Shown: positions 1 to 7,252 of the stretch, piece after piece
Position numbering within the stretch: the first letter of the stretch is position 1
How the letters are laid out: every line of letters starts with the position of its first letter
Source of the DNA: Thiorhodococcus drewsii AZ1
GTDB taxonomy: Bacteria; Pseudomonadota; Gammaproteobacteria; Chromatiales; Chromatiaceae
Length of the DNA stretch: 64,000 bases
Reading direction: 5' to 3'
Assembly (NCBI RefSeq): GCF_000224065.1
Contig: NZ_AFWT01000023.1
Location: 1-64,000, forward strand
Notes under the pieces: generated by a model
The model's database searches: none
Told to the model about the DNA's origin: nothing
What the model saw: only the letters and a program-made list of their open reading frames with translations
Program-made: the position numbers and the translations under genes

Positions 1-76
1 TCCTGAGCAACGCATGCAGCGGGTCGTGCCCCTCGATTTCTGGTTGTGAAAGAACTTCAAGCGTAGACTCGGTCAT
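1..76 (-). CDS. Partial transposase N-terminus, probably IS256 family
   Basis: Twenty-five codons of a minus-strand gene are visible before the window edge cuts it. The start ATG is preceded by a good ribosome-binding site (AGAGGTGG, 7 bases before the start). The N-terminus contains [17 protein letters not shown], which resembles the beginning of IS256-family (mutator-type) transposases, where a DPL..LLR stretch precedes the first helical segment. No catalytic residue is inside the window. The family call is from memory of the N-terminal pattern and is moderate only. The short inverted repeat flanking the start supports an insertion-sequence end. Confidence 0.45.
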   Translation of the reverse strand, partial: MTESTLEVLSQPEIEGHDPLHALLR

Positions 77-136
77 GGCGTATCCACCTCTGTCGTCTGT
101 GATCTTGGTCGTGACCAGTCGACAGGATACGCCATC
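1..136 (-). mobile_element. End of a probable IS256-like insertion sequence
   Basis: The partial transposase is followed by an exact 11-bp inverted repeat: ATGGCGTATCC at 75-85 and its complement GGATACGCCAT at 125-135. The outer arm is where the terminal repeat of the element would be expected, with the inner arm overlapping the transposase start codon. The true boundary and the target duplication cannot be seen without the other end. Confidence 0.4.
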
Positions 137-394
137 CCTCCTCGGGCTCCTGTACACCAGAAATCACAATAACTCCTCGATGCCATGGTCCGCATGGTGG
201 CCACCCTCGGTGGCTTCCTCAACCGAAAAAGTGATGGCTTCCCGGGACCGCAATCCCTGTGGATCGGGCTGCAACGCGCGGCTGATTTCGTGCTCGCTCT
301 TGAGGCTCAGCGTTCCGCAGGGGCGAGTTATGGGTAAAGCTATGCGTTGAGCCCTCAAGGGTGCACTGGGTACCCTTGAGGACCGCGACGCGGT
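137..394. other. Intergenic stretch without a supported gene; contains a strong hairpin
   Basis: No convincing coding sequence was found. A 64-codon minus-strand reading frame at 164-358 has only a TTG start lying inside a hairpin and no recognisable domain. The hairpin has a perfect 10-bp stem (353-362 and 372-381) with a 9-base loop, without a T-tract. It lies just past the last minus-strand reading frame of the ABC operon and may act as a terminator or mRNA 3' stabiliser. Confidence 0.5.
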
Positions 395-508
395 CTAGTC
401 GAGCAGGCTCATGGTCGAACTGCTTGCCGATAGCGGCAGGCCGTCGAGTTTGATGACGACCGGGGTCTCCTCACCGCTGAGGTGGCCTGCCCGAATTGCT
501 GTCGGCAT
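395..508 (-). CDS. Possible 37-aa protein at the end of the ABC operon
   Basis: A short frame begins 29 bases after the stop of the permease/M1-like gene. The product is hydrophilic then beta-like (EETPVVIKLDGLPL) and ends MSLLD. The frame is open without interruption from just after the upstream stop. A weak AGG lies before the ATG and a perfect hairpin follows the stop, so it could be a real last cistron. No family is recognised. It may equally be a relic of a longer gene. Confidence 0.3.
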   Translation of the reverse strand: MPTAIRAGHLSGEETPVVIKLDGLPLSASSSTMSLLD

Positions 509-537
509 GCGCCTGACCGGGCGCTTGCGGTTCCTCC

Positions 538-3500
538 TCAGTCAGCCACATGCACCAGATTGTCCGCTGGCGCCCGTTCGTATCCCGGCCAGGCATCGAG
601 GTATAGGAACGTAGCCGCGTCTGGTTCCGCAAGGTGCGGTGACGGATCGTCGCTCGGCTCCAGGTTCAATCGAGTTTGCTCCACCCGATAGCGCCATGCC
701 TCGGCGGCCGAGCGGCTCGCCAGCCATCCACCCTCGAACCACTGCCAGCGCTTGCCGGTGGGCGGCTGGGTCGCGGTCTGCACGTCCGAGGTGTTCGGCG
801 TGCCCAGGATGCGTGCGCTGGAGGTTTCGCCGACGACAGCGGCGAGTGCGGTGTCGAGATCGTCTCCCCGGCGAATCTCGGTCAGGAGCGTTGCAAACTG
901 GTCTGGCGCCTGGCGGGCGGTCCAGTCGAGCGCGGCGAGCGGGCCATAGTCGCGCGCCCAGCCGTCCGAGGTGGCCATTCGCAGCGCGCCGACCGGGACT
1001 GTGCTGCCCGCGAGCGCCTGAGTGGTCGCGTCGGCTCCGCGTGCGATCAACGCCGCGAGGGCATCGATACCGTCGGTTTCAGCGACGCAGAGCAAGCCGA
1101 TCGCGCCCGGCACGCCAGCGGCGAGCCAGAGCGATCCTGGTCCCTGGCGCAGATCGGCGGCATCGCGTATCTGCCGTTGAGCCAGCGCGGTTGCGATGGC
1201 GGCGCGGCGCTTCCAGCGTCCGACGCCTTGGTCGGCGACGTCCCAGTGCGGATCCTCGGCGAGGATCAGACTGTCGCCCGCGAGGCTCGAGTCCCCGAGC
1301 CCGCGTGGCCATTGCATCACCCGCCGCACCTCGGGCGCGGCGCCGAGGCGTCGTGCGACGCAGGTGCGCATCTCGGTCAGGTCCTCGGCGATGGTGACGG
1401 TCGTGTCGGCTCGGCTCGGATCCTGGGTATAGACGACGCCGTTCAGCTCGGTGCGCCCTGCCTCGGGTGCCCAGACGGCGGCGAAATCCAGCGGTCCGTC
1501 GAGCGTCCCTCCCTGTTCGGCGACATCCTTCCGGCCCGCGATCCGAAGGCTCCAGCGCCAGTCGCCGGCCGGCGCCGCGGCCCCGCTCGACAGGGTGGCG
1601 CGATACTCGGGCAGCTCGGCATCGGGCCAGAGCCCGAGCGCAGCCCGTTCGGCGGGGACACGCAGCACCCGGTCCGGATCCAGTCCGAGCCTGGGCAGCA
1701 CCTCGGCGGCGTGCAGCCAGAAGCCATTGGGCAGCAGCCAGCCGGGACGATCCTCGTCGTTCCAGCCGCGCACCGCTTGCGACCAATGCAGTGCGACACG
1801 GCATCCGGACGGACCGCAGTGGGGGAGACGCACGGCGAGATGATCCTCCTCGACGATGGTCGCCGCCGGCTGTCCCTCGACCGTGGCGTTCTCCAACTGG
1901 AATCCGTCCGGCAGCTCGGCATGCAGGATGCCCTCGTCGGTCCGCACGCCATCGAGCGTCCACTGGCCCCGCAGCATGCGCGCGTCCGGATCGAGCGTCA
2001 GATTGACCGCGCCTCCCGCGACCGAGAAGGGCGCTGCCGAGGACAGCCAATGCGCCTCCCAGCGGGCGTCCTTGGCCTGGGTCTGGGCGAGCGTCTCGTA
2101 GCTGCCCTCGACCCGGTAGCGCTGATGGAGCAGCAGGGCGAGTCCGGTCAGGGCGATCAGCGCCACGCCCGCCACCTGGCCGGCCGGTCCGGCGAGACGG
2201 GTGCGGAAGGCGCGCCAGCGGTCGGCCCCGCCCGTGTCGGTTCCGCGCGGGGATAGGCTCGCGGCCAGAGCCAGCAGCAGGATGACGAGCGCCAGCTTGA
2301 AGCCGCCCGATACCAGAATCTGCTCCATCCAGGGGGCGAATCCGGTGAGCCCGGAGAGTGCGATGCCGACCGGGATGCCGATCTGCAGGGGCGGATAGGA
2401 CACGAGCTCGGACTCGAAGTTGACCACCATCACGAAGGCCGCGAGCACCGAGGCGGCATAGGCCAGACCGGGACGTCGGATCGCCGCGTGCAGCAGGACG
2501 GTGACGGCGGCGAGCTCAAGCAGGGCGGGGAACAGGACCAGGACCTGGTGGCCCAGGGGCAGGGCGAGATCCAGATTGCCCGGATCCGTCAGCACAGCCG
2601 TAATCAGGGTGCCGGCACCCGGAACCAGCGCCAGGATCAGGGTCAGAGCCCCAACCGCGACGAGCCGTCCGACCAGACGCACGCCCTCCGGGGCCGGCGC
2701 GGCGTCCAGCATCTCGCCGAGACCGATCTGGTCGTCGCGCCGCATCGTGGTGCCGACCAGTCCGGCGACGACGAAGGCGATGATGAGAAAGAAGAGCTCC
2801 GTCAGCAGCGGTGCGACCAGCTCGGGACGCGGCACCAAGGGACCGTCGGCGTGCTGGACGACATGGAAGAAGGCGCCGACCACGGCGAGCAGGGTCAGGA
2901 AGGCCAGTGCGCCCCAGAGGGCGCGCCGCCTCAGTAGTTGCCCGAGCTGCCAGAGCGATTCGGCGATCAAGGCGCGCCACCAGGAGGGTCCGGTCACTGG
3001 ACCGGGCAGGGACATGGGCGCCGATCCGGTCCGCGTCGCACGGTCCGTCCTCGCGGTGGCCTTTCGTGGTGCCTGCTCCAGGATCAGCGACTCCCGCGTC
3101 GCGCGTCGGATCCCGATCCAGAGCAGGGCGAGCGGCACCAGGCACCAGAGCAGGCGGCTGAGGATCAGCGCTGGGGTCGGCGCCAGCAGGGCCGTGGATT
3201 TCTCAAGGGGCGTCCAGTGCTCGACCTGATGCTCGGCCTCGGCGAAGCCGGAGGGATCGAGCAGCGTGGCGAGGAAGGGACTGGCGTCCGCGCCCTTGAG
3301 CACGATCATGGAGACCATCCAGAAGGTCATGAGCGCGGCGGCGACGGCGAAGGGGCCGGCCAGCCCGCGGGTGCGGATCGCCGCCAGGTAGTAGAGGGCA
3401 CCGGCGCCGAGCGCCAGGGGCAGGGTGAAGACCAGCCAGGCCCAGGCGAACGCCGCCCAGGGCGCGGGCGCGACCGAGCCGGGCGGCACGGCGCCCATCC

Positions 3501-3900
3501 ATTCCAGCAGGGGCGCGGCCAGAAAACCGACGATCTGCGAGCTGCCGACCAGCAACGCGACCCCGAGTGCCCCGATGAAACGGGCCGTCAGCCAGCCGGA
3601 CAGCGGCATGGGCGCGGCCAGCACCAGCTCGTTCAGACGCGCCGAGCGGTCGCGCAGGATCGGCTGGGCGAAGACCCAGGCCCAAGCGAAGAAGAGGAAG
3701 AAGGCGTCGCCCGAGGTCATGAGATAGACCAGGCTCGGCGCGTTGCGCGGGATGTCGACCGCGCCCATGTCGCGCAGATAGCCCGAATTGGCGAGCACCA
3801 TCAGCAGGTAGCCGACTAGCACCAGAAAGATGAGCGCGACGACCCCGCTGCGCAGCCCGGCGCGCAGCTCGTCGAGCGCCTCGTGCCAGAAGGTGCTCAT
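538..3900 (-). CDS. ABC-2 type permease fused to an inactive M1-aminopeptidase-like domain
   Basis: This 1120-residue membrane protein is the permease partner of the adjacent ATPase, with start and stop overlapping in ATGA. The N-terminal half has two sets of about six hydrophobic segments typical of ABC-2 permeases, with a cytosolic linker near residues 270-310. The C-terminal half (about residue 600 onward) is a soluble region resembling the M1 aminopeptidase domain fused to such permeases, for example NGFWLHAAEVLPRLGL. The M1 zinc motif HEXXH is absent: where it would be expected the sequence reads RWKRRAAIATALAQ, so peptidase activity is unlikely. Because the promoter shares the operator layout of the siderophore operons, a role in iron-linked export or import is inferred. 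The substrate is unknown. Confidence 0.75.
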   Translation of the reverse strand: MSTFWHEALDELRAGLRSGVVALIFLVLVGYLLMVLANSGYLRDMGAVDIPRNAPSLVYLMTSGDAFFLFFAWAWVFAQPILRDRSARLNELVLAAPMPLSGWLTARFIGALGVALLVGSSQIVGFLAAPLLEWMGAVPPGSVAPAPWAAFAWAWLVFTLPLALGAGALYYLAAIRTRGLAGPFAVAAALMTFWMVSMIVLKGADASPFLATLLDPSGFAEAEHQVEHWTPLEKSTALLAPTPALILSRLLWCLVPLALLWIGIRRATRESLILEQAPRKATARTDRATRTGSAPMSLPGPVTGPSWWRALIAESLWQLGQLLRRRALWGALAFLTLLAVVGAFFHVVQHADGPLVPRPELVAPLLTELFFLIIAFVVAGLVGTTMRRDDQIGLGEMLDAAPAPEGVRLVGRLVAVGALTLILALVPGAGTLITAVLTDPGNLDLALPLGHQVLVLFPALLELAAVTVLLHAAIRRPGLAYAASVLAAFVMVVNFESELVSYPPLQIGIPVGIALSGLTGFAPWMEQILVSGGFKLALVILLLALAASLSPRGTDTGGADRWRAFRTRLAGPAGQVAGVALIALTGLALLLHQRYRVEGSYETLAQTQAKDARWEAHWLSSAAPFSVAGGAVNLTLDPDARMLRGQWTLDGVRTDEGILHAELPDGFQLENATVEGQPAATIVEEDHLAVRLPHCGPSGCRVALHWSQAVRGWNDEDRPGWLLPNGFWLHAAEVLPRLGLDPDRVLRVPAERAALGLWPDAELPEYRATLSSGAAAPAGDWRWSLRIAGRKDVAEQGGTLDGPLDFAAVWAPEAGRTELNGVVYTQDPSRADTTVTIAEDLTEMRTCVARRLGAAPEVRRVMQWPRGLGDSSLAGDSLILAEDPHWDVADQGVGRWKRRAAIATALAQRQIRDAADLRQGPGSLWLAAGVPGAIGLLCVAETDGIDALAALIARGADATTQALAGSTVPVGALRMATSDGWARDYGPLAALDWTARQAPDQFATLLTEIRRGDDLDTALAAVVGETSSARILGTPNTSDVQTATQPPTGKRWQWFEGGWLASRSAAEAWRYRVEQTRLNLEPSDDPSPHLAEPDAATFLYLDAWPGYERAPADNLVHVAD

Positions 3901-4784
3901 GCCGCGGCCTCCAGGACGCCGGCTCCGGCGAGTGCCACATGGTAGGCGTCCTCCAGCCGCGGCCGATGGGCGTCGAAGCGGTCATCCGGCGCCCGGTCCG
4001 ATTCGAGGATGGCCAGGGTGCCGCCCGGCACGGCCGAGAGATGAACGGCCGGGGGCGGCGTCTCGCCGCGCGGTACGACCCGCGACCAGAGCCGGTCCGC
4101 GAGCCGTCCGGTGAGCTCGGCGGGCGTGCCCTCGGCGACGATGCGCCCCTCGGCGAGGATGGCGACCCGCGAGCATAGGTTCTCGACGTCCTCGACGATA
4201 TGGGTCGAGAGCAGCACCACCGCCTCGGCGGCCACGTCCGCCAGCACGCGATGGAAGCGGTTGCGCTCGGCCGGGTCGAGCCCGGCGGTCGGCTCGTCGA
4301 CGATCAGCAGCCGGGGCGCTCCGATCAGGGCCAGGGCGATGCCGAAACGGCGCAGCATGCCACCCGAATAGGTCGCGACCGCCCGGTCGGCGGCCTCGGC
4401 GAGGTTGACCCGTTCGAGCAGGGTCGCGATCTCGGCGCGCCGCTCGCGGCGTTCGGTACGGCCCTTGAGCCAGGCGAAACGGGTCAGCAGCTCGCGTCCG
4501 GTGACGCCCGGATAGGCCCCGATCTGCTGCGGCAGATAGCCGAGACGGCCGCGCACCCGGTCGGGTTCGGCGAGCAGGTCGATCCCGTCGAGACGGATCT
4601 CGCCGCGATCGGGCGTCTGCAGCGTCGCCAGGGTGCGCATCAGGGTGCTCTTGCCGGCACCGTTCGGGCCGAGCAGCCCGTAGAGTCCGGGCGCCACCTC
4701 GAGATCGATGCCGCGCAGGGCCGCGATGCCGTTGGGATAGGTCTTGGCGAGACCGCGAATGGAGAGTCCTTCGGTCGGAGACAT
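3897..4784 (-). CDS. ABC transporter ATP-binding protein (ABC-2 exporter type)
   Basis: A 295-residue ATPase with Walker A GPNGAGKST, a signature region YSGGMLRRFGIA, Walker B LLIVDEPTAGLDP and the switch histidine in STHIVEDVE. The frame is open 18 codons further upstream (ATG at 4838), but that leader (Pro/Thr rich) is not part of the fold, so the internal ATG at 4784 beginning MSPTEGL is preferred. The gene overlaps the permease/M1-like gene by four bases and energises it. Its upstream region carries a Fur-like palindrome and 21-bp-spaced direct repeats shared with siderophore operons in this window, so iron control is likely. Confidence 0.85.
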   Translation of the reverse strand: MSPTEGLSIRGLAKTYPNGIAALRGIDLEVAPGLYGLLGPNGAGKSTLMRTLATLQTPDRGEIRLDGIDLLAEPDRVRGRLGYLPQQIGAYPGVTGRELLTRFAWLKGRTERRERRAEIATLLERVNLAEAADRAVATYSGGMLRRFGIALALIGAPRLLIVDEPTAGLDPAERNRFHRVLADVAAEAVVLLSTHIVEDVENLCSRVAILAEGRIVAEGTPAELTGRLADRLWSRVVPRGETPPPAVHLSAVPGGTLAILESDRAPDDRFDAHRPRLEDAYHVALAGAGVLEAAA

Positions 4785-4852
4785 GTTGGGTTCCGTTCGG
4801 TCGTGAGTCGGTCGAGTGCTGGGGGAGGGGGCCGGCACCGCGAGCCTTGGTA

Positions 4853-4880
4853 GCGAGAATGTATATGAGACATATTCGCT
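4853..4880 (-). promoter_or_regulatory. Fur-like imperfect palindrome upstream of the ABC operon
   Basis: AGCGAGAATGT and ACATATTCGCT form an imperfect inverted repeat (9 of 11 pairs) just upstream of the ATPase gene. The match to the Fur consensus is weak, but its position relative to the neighbouring direct repeats is about the same (~30 bp) as at the two other loci in the window. Confidence 0.4.
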
Positions 4881-4903
4881 TTGCGGGCGTAGGCCGGCCT
4901 ACT

Positions 4904-4940
4904 CGAAACAGGAAGAATCTTGTTCCGAACGGGAAGATCT
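4904..4940 (-). promoter_or_regulatory. Paired direct repeats, probable AraC/PchR-type operator
   Basis: CGAAACAGGAAGA and CGAACGGGAAGA are direct repeats whose GGAA cores are 21 bp apart (CAGGAA at 4909, CGGGAA at 4930). The same motif pair with the same spacing occurs at 47668-47703 and 58837-58871, upstream of siderophore-type operons. Two AraC regulators of PchR type are encoded in the window, so one of them is the likely binder. Confidence 0.5.
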
Positions 4941-5047
4941 CTGGCGGGGGGCTTGGGGGTGACGCCGATACGCCGAGTTCCCTTCTACGGCGTCCTGCAG
5001 GATGGAGCGGGGCGGGGTGGTCTCATCTGTCCGGATCGTATGGCTTT

Positions 5048-5184
5048 GAAGTCCCTGAAGATTCTGTACGCGCTTTTTGAATAGTTAGGGGCGCTTCTCG
5101 GTCCAATACCGCACTGGCTCCACCTTGATGTTATGAGCCAAGCTCAGCGCGCGGTATTGGGTCGGCGCTGAGCAAATTGTTATG
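5048..5184 (+). repeat. Palindromic attC-like repeat, copy 1
   Basis: This ~137-bp stretch aligns over its whole length with 17424-17556, roughly three-quarters identical by eye. It contains a perfect 10-bp inverted repeat, CCAATACCGC at 5103-5112 and GCGGTATTGG at 5151-5160. Read on the minus strand it follows the RidA-like gene directly, overlapping its stop codon, and begins ATAACAATTTGCTCAGC. That resembles the start of integron attC sites downstream of cassette genes. A clean GTTRRRY core at the far end was not found, so attC identity is unproven. The left part reads on the plus strand as the end of a protein, VPEDSVRAF. Confidence 0.5.
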
Positions 5185-5572
5185 GATTGTTGGCGCTCAA
5201 AGCAGTTACTTCGATTTCTAACTTCATTTTTTCATCCAGCAGGCTAGCAATTATTAGGGTGGCCGCAGGCTTCGCCGCACCAAGGTATTTTCTAAATACC
5301 GGCCAGCAGGGCTCAAAATCTTCTCGCCTTGGGAAAATATAGCGGACCCTTACGACGCGTTCTAAACTGCTTCCGCATTCTTCAAGAGCGACACGGATGT
5401 TGTTGAAGCACTGTTCTGCTTGTTCGATAGCGCTTACAGCGATGTGCATGGATTTGTAATCGTAACCTGTCGTGCCAGAAACGAATACGTACCTACCATC
5501 ATCTACTGCTCTGGAATATCCAATCTTCTCTTCGAAGTCAGATCCACTACAAACTCTTGTTGTCGGATTCAC
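5180..5572 (-). CDS. RidA/YjgF-family protein lacking the catalytic arginine
   Basis: A 130-residue protein of the length and pattern of the Rid (YjgF/YER057c/UK114) family, small trimeric proteins that often act on reactive enamine/imine intermediates. The family pattern is clear in FVSGTTGYD, the NNIRVALEECGSSLERVVRV stretch and EIEVTAL. The position normally occupied by the active-site arginine (PAR) reads PAA, so classical imine deamination is not expected. Start is GTG at 5572 with GGAG seven bases upstream. The gene is AT-richer than most of the window and sits between palindromic sites like an integron cassette. Confidence 0.75.
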   Translation of the reverse strand: MNPTTRVCSGSDFEEKIGYSRAVDDGRYVFVSGTTGYDYKSMHIAVSAIEQAEQCFNNIRVALEECGSSLERVVRVRYIFPRREDFEPCWPVFRKYLGAAKPAATLIIASLLDEKMKLEIEVTALSANNP

Positions 5573-5590
5573 ATTAACTCCGCATCTGAT

Positions 5591-5657
5591 GCATAACAGC
5601 TGAAGCTGTGCGGCGCAAACGAAGCGTAGCGTAGTTTGCGTCCGAACAAGCGCCCGG
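5591..5657 (-). other. attC-like half-site upstream of the RidA-like gene
   Basis: Read on the minus strand, this runs from GTTCGGACGC through a 7-bp inverted repeat (5614-5620 with 5634-5640) to CAGCTTCAGCTGTTATGC. The order is similar to the L and R boxes of integron attC sites. The terminal GTTATGC lies 19 bases before the RidA-like start, the normal cassette distance. The far half is replaced by the group II intron fragment. Group IIC introns are known to insert at attC sites, which supports the reading, but folding has not been computed. Confidence 0.4.
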
Positions 5658-5659
5658 TG

Positions 5660-5830
5660 GTACGCCCAGCATGGGCATGAACTGATGGTGTGAAGGTCCC
5701 CTGTAGGAGGATCACCGTCTGGTCTCTGATCAGGCGAAAACGACTAGCGAAGGGCAAGGGCCGAGCCGCGAGGCGAGGTCAGAAGGAAGCCTGGAGCAAA
5801 TCTGCAAGCCTACGAACGGCCGTGCCGATC
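5660..5830 (+). mobile_element. Group II intron 5' fragment (domain I)
   Basis: The sequence starting GTACGCCCAGCATGGGC, then GAACTGATGGTGTGAAGG and a run of short stems, matches the 5' end of bacterial group II introns (conserved GUGYG-like start and domain I). It contains no reverse transcriptase. The right boundary is approximate: similarity is lost before the IS630 remnant. The 3' end of a similar intron lies on the same strand near 18.36 kb. Confidence 0.55.
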
Positions 5831-5998
5831 TTAATCTACAGAGTCTGTTACGCTCGCTCAAACATGTACGGCTGCCAAGCAGGGCAATTGCATCAAGCGT
5901 TTCTAATATTCGAGAAACCTAATATCTGGTTAATTCCTACCCATTGTGCGGCTTTCAGCCCCTTTTTAAACACGTTTGGTACCGGGGCAGCCTGAACG

Positions 5999-6490
5999 CT
6001 ACGATATGAGTATGAGGAGCGTATCGGCACGGCGGTGAACTTCATGATCACCGAGCCGCTGGGGCAATGGCACAAAGTCAGCGTGCGTGAAACCAAAACC
6101 GCCATCGACCTGGCGGAGAAAATCAAGATATGGCTCGACGTGGACTATCGCTATGCCGAAAAGGTCGTCCTCGTCGGGGATAACCCCAATACGCCTGCCT
6201 CTCTGTACAAAGCCTTTCCACCCGAGCAAGCGCGGCGGTTGATTGATCGGCTGGAAATTCACTATAACCCGAAGCATGGGAGCTGGTGAGGCATGGCCGA
6301 AATCGAGCTCGGCGTGATGACCAAGCCGTGTCTCAACCGGCGCATCAGCGAGGTCGAAACCCTTCGCCGCGAAACCGCCGCCTGGGCACAACAACGAAAT
6401 GAGGCGCAAATCGGGGTCGACTGGCAATTCACAAATGAAAAAGCGCGCGTGAAACCCAAGCACCTGTATCCGCAAGTGAAGCTGAAATGA
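5999..6490 (+). pseudogene. IS630-family transposase remnant, frameshifted and 5'-truncated
   Basis: The frame from 5999 reads YEYEERIGTAVNFMITEPLG, then WLDVDYRYAEKVVLV and GDNPNT, the region of the second catalytic Asp of IS630 transposases. It continues through YNPKHGSW to a stop at 6287-6289. The match resumes in another frame at 6293 with MAEIELGVMTKPCLNRRI, where the intact family reads GSWLNMAEIELS; the E there is the third DDE residue. The end (DWQFT...KHLYP) is the normal C-terminus. The N-terminal half is missing and the middle is frameshifted, so it is inactive. Confidence 0.8.
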
Positions 6491-6499
6491 GGTACTAAG

Positions 6500-7252
6500 A
6501 TGCAACCTGTCGAAACTCAGCCGAATCTCCTGGCCGATAACATATTGATTGTTGATGATGATCCGGTCACCTGCGCCACCCTTTCGGGCTACTTCGCGCA
6601 GGATGGCTACGCAGTCGACGAGGCTGGCGATGCAGAGGAAGCACGCGCAACAATGGCCCGAAAGCGCATTGATTTAATGCTGTTGGATGTCGGTTTGCCT
6701 GGGGAGGATGGGTTCAGTCTAATCCGCGAGATTCGCCAGCATTCGCAGATGCCGATCATTTTCGTGAGCAGTCGCGATCATGACGTGGATAGGATACTGG
6801 GGTTAGAGTTTGGGGCGGACGACTATGTCGTGAAGCCCTTTAATGCCCGGGAGCTTCTTGTGCGGGCGCGCAACCTGCTGCGCCGCACCCGGGTCAGCGC
6901 AGATTCAGGGGCAGATTCAGGGCAGGATCAACCAAGGCACCGCAACTTTGGTGATTGGTCTTTGGATCTCCATCAGCGATGTCTGCTGGCAGCTGATGGG
7001 CAAGGCGTCGCGCTCACGTGTGGCGAGTTCAACCTGCTCGAAGTGCTCACAGCCAAGCCAGGGCGCGCCCTGAGCCGCGATGCCCTGCTCGACCACCTCA
7101 GCAACCGCGACTGGCAACCCAGCGATCGCACTGTGGACGTTCTAATCAGCAGGCTGCGGCGCAAGCTCGGGGAGAATCCGCGCGCACCGAAACTGATCAT
7201 GACCATTCAGGGCTTAGGGTACCTCTTCAAAGCCAAGGTCAAGAATCGTTAG
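6500..7252 (+). CDS. OmpR/PhoB-family response regulator
   Basis: A 250-residue two-domain regulator. The receiver domain has the acidic cluster near residues 19-21, phosphoacceptor Asp63 (LLLDVGLPGEDG) and the conserved Lys in DYVVKPFN. The C-terminal winged helix (about 145-245) has the typical ALTCGEFNLLEVL and SDRTVDVLISRLRRKL stretches. A GAGGT ribosome-binding site precedes the start. It converges on the hybrid kinase gene with a 14-bp overlap. The pair resembles TorR/TorS in architecture. The phased half-sites at 16.05-16.12 kb, between the molybdoenzyme operon and moaA, are its likely target. Confidence 0.9.
   Translation: MQPVETQPNLLADNILIVDDDPVTCATLSGYFAQDGYAVDEAGDAEEARATMARKRIDLMLLDVGLPGEDGFSLIREIRQHSQMPIIFVSSRDHDVDRILGLEFGADDYVVKPFNARELLVRARNLLRRTRVSADSGADSGQDQPRHRNFGDWSLDLHQRCLLAADGQGVALTCGEFNLLEVLTAKPGRALSRDALLDHLSNRDWQPSDRTVDVLISRLRRKLGENPRAPKLIMTIQGLGYLFKAKVKNR

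Noticed and set aside
5048-5184. Calling the repeat a confirmed integron attC site
   Set aside because: The start of the site fits, but no clear GTTRRRY core was found at the distal end and folding was not computed. It is kept as attC-like only.
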